This document shows positions 1 to 5,285 of a DNA stretch of 5,285 nucleotides, piece by piece. Each line of letters starts with the position of its first letter. Position 1 is the first letter of the stretch. A program made the translations under genes and the position numbers. The DNA is from Accumulibacter sp. (lineage in GTDB: Bacteria; Pseudomonadota; Gammaproteobacteria; Burkholderiales; Rhodocyclaceae). The notes beneath the pieces are model-generated. The model saw nothing but the letters and a program-made list of their open reading frames with translations, was not told the DNA's origin and searched no databases. The stretch lies in contig JAIRZC010000106.1 of assembly GCA_031267455.1 (NCBI GenBank), positions 1 through 5,285 on the forward strand, written 5' to 3'.

Positions 1-1483
<1,483 letters not shown>

Positions 1484-1486
<3 letters not shown>

Positions 1487-1503
1487 GCTAGAATTCTACA
1501 GTG
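1484..1503 (-). promoter_or_regulatory. Candidate degenerate LexA (SOS) box and -10-like palindrome at the uvrB start
   Basis: Read on the minus strand, the uvrB start is preceded by CTGT-N8-AGCA. The left half matches the classical LexA consensus CTGT-N8-ACAG perfectly, with flanking A residues as in ACTGTA; the right half is poor. The spacer lies inside the perfect 10-bp palindrome TAGAATTCTA (1489-1498), which also offers TAGAAT, a 5/6 match to a sigma-70 -10 box, on both strands. No convincing -35 lies 16-18 bp away in either direction. uvrB is LexA-controlled in E. coli, so the placement makes sense, but the right half-site is weak enough that this may be chance. Confidence 0.3.
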
Positions 1504-1539
1504 TTTCGAATCTTCCTGATTTCCGTCAATTTTGTGGCG

Positions 1540-1555
1540 CCGGTTCAGGGACCGG
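1540..1555 (+). other. Small hairpin in the leader of the aminotransferase gene
   Basis: CCGGT (1540-1544) and ACCGG (1551-1555) can pair around a 6-nt loop, and outer GCG/CGC triplets could extend the stem across an asymmetric bulge. It lies about 30 bases ahead of the ATG and 17 ahead of the Shine-Dalgarno, so it would be part of the leader RNA if transcription starts upstream. No T-run follows, so it is not a terminator. A regulatory role is not shown. Confidence 0.3.
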
Positions 1556-1572
1556 AAACGCCATGCTGATCG

Positions 1573-1577
1573 AGAGG
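1573..1577 (+). promoter_or_regulatory. Shine-Dalgarno that fixes the aminotransferase start
   Basis: AGAGG lies 8 bases ahead of the ATG at 1586. This supports the 400-residue product over the longer reading that would begin at a TTG at 1532. That extension would add 18 mostly arginine-rich residues that homologues lack, and it would translate through the leader hairpin. Confidence 0.7.
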
Positions 1578-1585
1578 TATCTGAT

Positions 1586-2788
1586 ATGACATCATCTATT
1601 TTTTCTTCCGTCGAAATGGCGCCCCGCGACCCGATTCTTGGCCTGAACGAAGCTTTCAACGCGGACCCGCGTCCCGGCAAGGTCAACCTCGGCGTCGGCG
1701 TCTATTTTGACGACGACGGAAAAATTCCACTGCTTGGAGCCGTCAAGATAGCAGAAAAAGCGCGCATGGAATCCGCGCTCGCGCGCGGATATCTGCCGAT
1801 CGACGGCTCTCCCGCGTATAACAAAGTCGTTCAGGATATGTTGTTCGGGAAAGATTCGGTTGTCCTTGGCAATGGGCGTGTTGTGACGGTACAGGCTCTT
1901 GGAGGGACGGGCGCGCTGAAGGTCGGCGCCGATTACTTGAAACGTCTCTTCCCCGGAACGACCGTCTATATCAGCGATCCGAGCTGGGAGAACCACCGGG
2001 CGCTCTTCGAGTCGGCGGGATTCCCGGTCGACACCTATTCTTATTATGATCCGGAAACGCGCGGCGTGAATTTCCCCGCGCTCAAGGCGCGGCTGGATTC
2101 GCTCGCTCCGGGTTCCATCGTCGTTTTCCATGCGTGTTGCCACAATCCGACGGGCGCGGACATGACAGAGGCTGAATGGCGCGGAGCGATCGAATCGATA
2201 CGCGCGCGCAGCCTCGTCGCCTTTGTCGACATGGCCTATCAGGGCTTCGCCGACGGAATTGTCGAGGATGCGTCGGCGCTCGGCCAGTTTGTCGATTCGG
2301 GCGTGCAATTTTTTGTCGCGAGCTCGTTCTCGAAATCCTTTTCGTTCTACGGCGAGCGCGTCGGCGCGCTTTCCATCGTCACGGCTTCAAAAGACGAGTC
2401 CGCGCGCGTTCTGTCACAGGTCAAGCGCGTCATTCGAACGAATTATTCCAATCCGCCGACCCACGGCGGCGCGATTGTCACTGCAATTCTTTCGAACCCC
2501 GAATGGCGCGCGCTCTGGGAATCCGAACTTGCCGGAATGCGCGACCGCATCCGCGCGATGCGGACAGGGCTGCTCGAAAAGCTGAAAGCCCGCGGCGTGA
2601 AAGGCGACCTTTCGTATTTCGTTCAGCAGCGCGGAATGTTTACCTATACCGGGCTTTCTCCAGAACAGGTCGCGCGCCTCAAGGACGAATTCGCGATCTA
2701 CGCCGTTTCGACCGGGCGGATCTGCATGGCCGCGCTCAACACGCGAAATCTCGACTACGTCGCCGATTCGATCGTCAAAGTGCTTTAG
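1586..2788 (+). CDS. aspC/tyrB: Class I aspartate/aromatic amino-acid aminotransferase (PLP-dependent)
   Basis: This cytoplasmic PLP enzyme moves the amino group between aspartate or aromatic amino acids and 2-oxoglutarate, linking amino-acid synthesis and breakdown to the TCA cycle. The 400 residues match the roughly 396-400 of the E. coli AspC/TyrB type (family I-alpha). Seen in order: GGTGAL phosphate-binding loop (106-111), Trp134 in SDPSWENH, Asn187 in HNPTG, Asp215 and Tyr218 in FVDMAYQGF, the Schiff-base Lys250 in SSFSKSFSFYGERVG, phosphate-binding Arg258, Arg284 in IRTNYSNPP (the dicarboxylate-binding Arg292 of standard numbering) and Arg378 in GRI (alpha-carboxylate-binding Arg386). 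All key residues are present, so the enzyme should be active. Having both arginines fits AspC and TyrB equally, so the substrate preference cannot be told from sequence. It starts 99 bp from divergent uvrB and ends just before a strong terminator. A decayed copy of its 3' end lies 1.6 kb downstream. Confidence 0.96.
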   Translation: MTSSIFSSVEMAPRDPILGLNEAFNADPRPGKVNLGVGVYFDDDGKIPLLGAVKIAEKARMESALARGYLPIDGSPAYNKVVQDMLFGKDSVVLGNGRVVTVQALGGTGALKVGADYLKRLFPGTTVYISDPSWENHRALFESAGFPVDTYSYYDPETRGVNFPALKARLDSLAPGSIVVFHACCHNPTGADMTEAEWRGAIESIRARSLVAFVDMAYQGFADGIVEDASALGQFVDSGVQFFVASSFSKSFSFYGERVGALSIVTASKDESARVLSQVKRVIRTNYSNPPTHGGAIVTAILSNPEWRALWESELAGMRDRIRAMRTGLLEKLKARGVKGDLSYFVQQRGMFTYTGLSPEQVARLKDEFAIYAVSTGRICMAALNTRNLDYVADSIVKVL

Positions 2789-2815
2789 TTCTTTCCAACG
2801 CGCGACGGAAAAAAT

Positions 2816-2860
2816 TCCGGCGCCGCAGTTTTATACGGCGCCGGACATTTGCGGTTTTTT
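2816..2860 (+). terminator. Rho-independent terminator after the aminotransferase gene
   Basis: A perfect 10-bp GC-rich stem (TCCGGCGCCG, 2816-2825, with its complement at 2836-2845) closes a 10-nt loop, CAGTTTTATA. The T6 run (2855-2860) begins 9 bases after the stem, farther than usual. An alternative shorter stem, CCGCA (2823-2827) with TGCGG (2850-2854), touches the T-run directly. The hairpin starts 27 bases after the stop codon, as expected for a transcript end. Confidence 0.75.
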
Positions 2861-2877
2861 CCCGGTAAAATGATAAT
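2849..2877 (+). promoter_or_regulatory. Candidate sigma-70 promoter for the PstS-like membrane gene
   Basis: GATAAT (2872-2877, 5/6 to consensus) is preceded by exactly 17 bp and TTGCGG (2849-2854), which matches only the TTG of the -35 consensus. Transcription would start near 2884 and give a leader of about 48 bases. The -35 overlaps the terminator tail, so the downstream gene would be transcribed independently of the aminotransferase gene. The weak -35 keeps confidence low. Confidence 0.35.
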
Positions 2878-2931
2878 GAAATAAACGCGGCGCAAAAGCG
2901 CGAGCGAATTGAAATCAGAAACATTGGGAAG

Positions 2932-3297
2932 ATGCTGAAAAAACTCTTCACCATGATAAGGGTAACAGTCTCTTGGGCGGTTGTATGTGTCGCCATAATG
3001 ATCACTGTGGCGGTCGCCATCGCTTCTTATGGTTACCGCTTTTATGCGTTCTTATCGGTTGCCACGATAGCGATATTGGCAATTGTTGCGCTGCGCGAAA
3101 GGTCTTCTCCAAAAAAGATGCTGAAACAGCTCTTTTTTGTCACGATACAGATAGCGATCTCTTTGGCGGCTGTATATGTCGCCATAATGATCTTTTTTAC
3201 GGTCGTCTTTTTGGGCAGCCGCTTTTATGCGTTTTTATCGGCCGTCGGAGCGGTATTGGCAATTGCTGTACTGTGCGGCAGGTTTTCTCCAAAAATC
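2932..3297 (+). repeat. Intragenic tandem duplication (two units of about 180 bp)
   Basis: Unit 1 (2932-3117) and unit 2 (3118-3297) both begin ATGCTGAAA and both end with a TTCTCCAAAAA run. Nearly identical blocks lie in the same order: 2983-3003 with 3172-3192 (20 of 21 bases), 3036-3058 with 3219-3241 (22 of 23 bases), and the shared TATTGGCAATTG. The offset between units drifts from 186 to 189, 183 and 180 bp, all multiples of three, so the later indels kept the frame. The encoded units share MLK, VAIMI, RFYAFLS, LAI and SPK. Confidence 0.9.
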
Positions 3298-4311
3298 CTG
3301 CTCTGTTTCGTTTTGACCGCCGCGCTTTCGATCGGCGTGTACGAATACCTCGGTCACAGGGACAGAATCGTGCCCGTCATGTCGAACGACTTGGACCTCC
3401 GAAAATATATGCCTTATTCGGCGGATGTCCCGCGCCTGCATGAGGATTCCACGCTCAGGATCGGGAAAGACTTTCCGGTGCTCGATGGCGCGCTGGCGCT
3501 CTATCCGCTTTATTCAGCGTATGTCACGGCGCTTTATCCGAAAGGTGATTATCCCATAGGATTTCGCAATGATGTCAGAACGCACCGCCGATATCATTAT
3601 TATGACGCATCGCCTGAACGCCATGGAGAGAAGGCGATACCGCATCCCGTGCATTTCACGAACACGATCGAAGGCTTCAAGGGGCTGCTGAACGGGCGGG
3701 TCGATATCTTCTTCATGGCGGACATTTCCGCCGAACAAAAAGAAATGGCCGCGAAGAAGGACGTCAAGCTGAAATTTACCCCGATCGGGAAAGAGGCTTT
3801 TGTCTTTTTCGTAAACGTCAAAAATCCTGTCGATAATTTGAGCCTTGAGCAGATACGGGGGATTTACTCCGGAAAAATCATGCGATGGGATGACTTGGGC
3901 GGGCGTGGAAAAATAAAAGCCTTTCAACGGAACAAGAATTCGGGAAGCCAGAGCGCGTTGGAACGGATCATGGGAGAGATTCCGCTGGCCGAAGCGCCGA
4001 CGATGGAGCTGCGTGGCTCGATGGGCGGGATCATCCTCGATGTCGCGGACTATAAGAATTATGAAAACGCGATCGGTTTTTCGTTCCGTTATTTCACGAA
4101 CGTGATGGTGCAGAACAACCAGATAAAGCTATTGAAAATCGACGGCGTCGCGCCGACCTTGGAGAATATCCGGAACGGAAGCTACCCGCTCATCGCGCCG
4201 TATTATGCGATCACGCGCGGGGATGCGAAAAATCCAAATATTCCGAAGATGCTCGAATGGTTCGTTTCGGAGCGGGGACGTTACCTTGCTGACAAGGTGA
4301 TGGGCGGCTGA
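2932..4311 (+). CDS. Membrane-anchored PstS-like phosphate-type substrate-binding protein with duplicated TM module
   Basis: 459 residues in two parts. Residues 1-140 hold five hydrophobic helices (about 8-30, 37-55, 68-94, 98-114, 122-140). Basic residues at MLKK, RERSSPKKMLK and GRFSPK fall on the cytoplasmic side, predicting N-in topology with the rest in the periplasm. Helices 1-2 and 3-4 are a tandem duplication of about 62 residues. Residues from about 170 on look like a PstS-type periplasmic binding domain: LDGALALYPLYSAY (184-197), NTIEGFKGLLNGRVDIFF (244-261), LSLEQIRGIYSGKIMRWDDLGG and RNKNSGSQSAL (333-343), where family members usually have an SGT-type phosphate loop. The oxyanion ligand is inferred. 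PstS is normally a free or lipid-anchored protein encoded beside pstCAB; here no permease or ATPase gene is near, so sensing or orphan binding is possible. The ATG at 2932 is chosen because the internal repeat begins there; GGGAAG abuts it too closely to be an ideal Shine-Dalgarno. ATG 2953 is an alternative start. Confidence 0.8.
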   Translation: MLKKLFTMIRVTVSWAVVCVAIMITVAVAIASYGYRFYAFLSVATIAILAIVALRERSSPKKMLKQLFFVTIQIAISLAAVYVAIMIFFTVVFLGSRFYAFLSAVGAVLAIAVLCGRFSPKILLCFVLTAALSIGVYEYLGHRDRIVPVMSNDLDLRKYMPYSADVPRLHEDSTLRIGKDFPVLDGALALYPLYSAYVTALYPKGDYPIGFRNDVRTHRRYHYYDASPERHGEKAIPHPVHFTNTIEGFKGLLNGRVDIFFMADISAEQKEMAAKKDVKLKFTPIGKEAFVFFVNVKNPVDNLSLEQIRGIYSGKIMRWDDLGGRGKIKAFQRNKNSGSQSALERIMGEIPLAEAPTMELRGSMGGIILDVADYKNYENAIGFSFRYFTNVMVQNNQIKLLKIDGVAPTLENIRNGSYPLIAPYYAITRGDAKNPNIPKMLEWFVSERGRYLADKVMGG

Positions 4312-4428
4312 GGACTGAGGATAAAAGGTAATCGGTAATCAGAAGACAGTAACCGCCCCGCACTGACCATGGATTGCAAAGCGGAAAGAGAGAACACCCT
4401 GTCCTCGGTTTTCTGTCTTCCGCTTACT
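4312..4428 (+). repeat. Spacer with small degenerate repeats
   Basis: Directly after the PstS-like gene lie two perfect tandem GGTAATC heptamers (4327-4333, 4334-4340), then AGAAGACAG (4341-4349). A loosely inverted counterpart CTGTCTTC appears at 4413-4420. An 8-bp inverted repeat, AAGCGGAA (4379-4386) with TTCCGCTT (4418-4425), could form a hairpin with a 31-nt loop. Such GGTAATC/GAAGACAG strings resemble low-complexity intergenic repeats known from many bacteria. No gene, transposase or clear terminator is seen here. Confidence 0.45.
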
Positions 4429-4703
4429 TGGCACGCGCTCCGGGAATCCGAACTCGCCAGAAGGCGCGATCGTCGTCCGCGCGATGCGGACAAGGCTGCT
4501 CGAAAAACTGGGAGCACGAGGCGCTGAGGGTGCCTTTCCTATTAGCGCGGCATGTTTACCTATACCGGGCTTTCTCCAGCGCGCTTGTCCGTCTGAAGGA
4601 CGAGTTTACGATCTATGCTGTTTCGATCGGACGGATCTGCACGGCCGCGCTCAATACTCGAAACCTCGACTACATCGCGGATTCGATCGTCAAAGTACTT
4701 TGG
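4429..4703 (+). pseudogene. Decayed 3' fragment of a second class I aminotransferase gene
   Basis: This stretch aligns along its length with 2504-2788, the last 95 codons (including stop) of the intact aminotransferase gene, so it is a partial paralogous copy. Its last 105 bases differ from the intact gene at 15 positions, about 86% identity. It still encodes DEFTIYAVSIGRICTAALN and LDYIADSIVKVL, including the carboxylate-binding Arg of the GRI motif. Damage: one extra base near 4468-4475, one missing near 4529, a 9-base in-frame deletion after CCTATT near 4541, another missing base within CTCCAGCGCG near 4575-4590, and the stop TAG changed to TGG at 4701-4703. The first three quarters of the gene, including the PLP lysine region, are absent, and no start or Shine-Dalgarno remains. 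It cannot make an active enzyme. The open reading that runs on to 4973 is an accident of the lost stop. Confidence 0.9.
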
Positions 4704-4722
4704 ATTTTTTCGGCGGCGGAAA

Positions 4723-4748
4723 GAAGCGCCGGCTTTCGTCGGCGTTTC
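4723..4748 (+). terminator. Candidate terminator hairpin between pseudogene and AsmA-like gene
   Basis: GAAGCGCCG (4723-4731) and CGGCGTTTC (4740-4748) pair over 9 bp with one G-U on the plus-strand RNA, around the loop GCTTTCGT. No clean T-run follows on the plus strand. On the minus strand the stem has one A-C mismatch and is followed by a short pyrimidine run, so it may serve the convergent AsmA-like gene. Order and shape (T-rich stretch, GCGGAAA-like stretch, GC stem with T-rich loop) resemble the terminator at 2816-2860, so it may be the remnant of the duplicated gene's own terminator. Confidence 0.35.
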
Positions 4749-4787
4749 GATCTCGATAAGCGCGCCGGATTTCGAGCTGGGTTCCGG

Positions 4788-5285
4788 TCAATCGCCGATC
4801 TGGGCGGTAAGCGCGTTCAATGGGCCGTTTATGCGGATCGGTGTGCGCGTGCGCGCCATCGAACCTCGCATCTGAAGGTACATCACTCCGCTTACAATTT
4901 TCTCTCGATTCAGGGTCAAAGCGCCGAAGGATTGCAGGAGACCCGAGCTCATTTGAACATCCGTAAAGTTTAGCCCCGATGCGACGGTATTGACTTTCCC
5001 CGAGAGCTGTTCAAAAACCGTCTCGCCTCCACGAAACGGCACATCGGAGGTCTGGCGGACGGCGCCGGCAAGGTCTATTCCCTGGAAATGTCCGCGGCGG
5101 ATATCGAATTCACCACTGAGGTCGAGTTGCTCCTGGAACATTCCTAGCCATGAGGCGGCGGTCGCCGAGAAAGACATTTGTCCGAAAAGCTCTCCGGAAA
5201 AGTGTTGGCCCACGCCGAATAGCGCGCCGAATGTGGTCGTGTTGATGCGTTCGAAAACGGCGCTACCCTGAAAACGTGGCTTCCC
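4788..5285 (-). CDS. AsmA-like envelope protein, C-terminal part (partial)
   Basis: The reading frame is open from the right edge to the TGA at 4790-4788, giving the last 165 residues of a larger protein; no start is inside the window. The GTG at 5213 is internal, since the frame continues upstream in the same style (PRFQGSAVFERINTTTFGALFG). The text is typical of the C-terminal region of AsmA/YhdP-like proteins: beta-strand-rich repeats such as FSGELFGQMSFSA, LDLSGEFDIRRGHFQGIDLAG, FEQLSGKVNT and LNFTDVQMSS, ending IRINGPLNALTAQIGD. Family members are large inner-membrane-anchored periplasmic proteins linked to phospholipid transport and outer-membrane assembly; that role is family knowledge. 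Convergent with the pseudogene, 84 bp away. The exact subfamily cannot be fixed from the fragment, and another glycine-rich beta-helical envelope protein is possible. Confidence 0.65.
   Translation of the reverse strand, partial: GKPRFQGSAVFERINTTTFGALFGVGQHFSGELFGQMSFSATAASWLGMFQEQLDLSGEFDIRRGHFQGIDLAGAVRQTSDVPFRGGETVFEQLSGKVNTVASGLNFTDVQMSSGLLQSFGALTLNREKIVSGVMYLQMRGSMARTRTPIRINGPLNALTAQIGD

Noticed and set aside
1532..1585. N-terminal extension of the aminotransferase from a TTG
   Set aside because: It would add 18 atypical residues; the ATG at 1586 has a well-placed AGAGG and gives the usual family length.
1592..2308. Minus-strand open frame of 238 codons opposite the aminotransferase gene
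   Set aside because: Arginine-rich shadow of a well-conserved gene; no homology features or Shine-Dalgarno.
2176..2868. Plus-strand open frame of 230 codons in another frame of the aminotransferase gene
   Set aside because: Very arginine-rich out-of-frame shadow that runs into the terminator.
4312..4428. CRISPR array or insertion-sequence end
   Set aside because: The repeats are 7-9 bp, too few and not regularly spaced; no transposase remnant or proper terminal inverted repeats with target duplication could be found.
4281..4517. Minus-strand frame encoding QKTEDR and SSDYRLPF-like text
   Set aside because: This is the translation of low-complexity intergenic repeats, a common source of false hypothetical proteins.
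4374..4973. Open frame of 199 codons as a genuine new protein
   Set aside because: It is a mosaic: spacer, frame-shifted aminotransferase remnant, then readthrough through the lost stop into sequence antisense to the AsmA-like gene.
4990..5271. Plus-strand open frame of 93 codons at the right end
   Set aside because: Shadow opposite the AsmA-like coding sequence, with no independent support.

Overview
The window looks like a piece of a proteobacterial chromosome, most likely from Betaproteobacteria (Burkholderiales-like). This placement rests on the close match, by eye, of the UvrB and aminotransferase proteins to betaproteobacterial homologues as I remember them, on the divergent uvrB/aminotransferase pairing familiar from that group, on the moderately GC-rich codon use, and on an AsmA-like envelope protein that implies an outer membrane. 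No database search was possible, so genus and species are open.

Layout: (1) 1-1486, minus strand: the first 495 codons of uvrB, cut by the left edge. (2) 1487-1585: a 99-bp divergent intergenic region with a TAGAATTCTA palindrome and a half-conserved SOS-box-like element touching the uvrB start, a small hairpin, and the Shine-Dalgarno of the next gene. (3) 1586-2788, plus: an intact 400-residue class I aspartate/aromatic aminotransferase, followed by a strong hairpin terminator (2816-2860) and a possible promoter whose -35 overlaps the terminator. (4) 2932-4311, plus: an unusual 459-residue protein with five predicted membrane helices, the first four of which arose by a visible tandem duplication, fused to a periplasmic PstS-like (phosphate-type) substrate-binding domain. 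(5) 4312-4428: a short spacer with small repeats. (6) 4429-4703, plus: a decayed second copy of the aminotransferase 3' end, carrying frameshifts, a deletion and a lost stop codon, followed by a hairpin that may be the remnant of the same terminator. (7) 4788-5285, minus: the C-terminal end of an AsmA-like protein, cut by the right edge and convergent with the pseudogene.

uvrB (DNA repair), the aminotransferase (amino-acid metabolism) and the AsmA-like gene (envelope) look like ordinary chromosomal housekeeping genes and do not form one pathway. The accessory part is the PstS-like gene, bracketed by a complete aminotransferase gene and a degenerate partial copy of it. This fits either the wreck of a tandem aminotransferase pair or the scar of an integration event. 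I found no tRNA or rRNA gene, CRISPR array, transposase or defence system.
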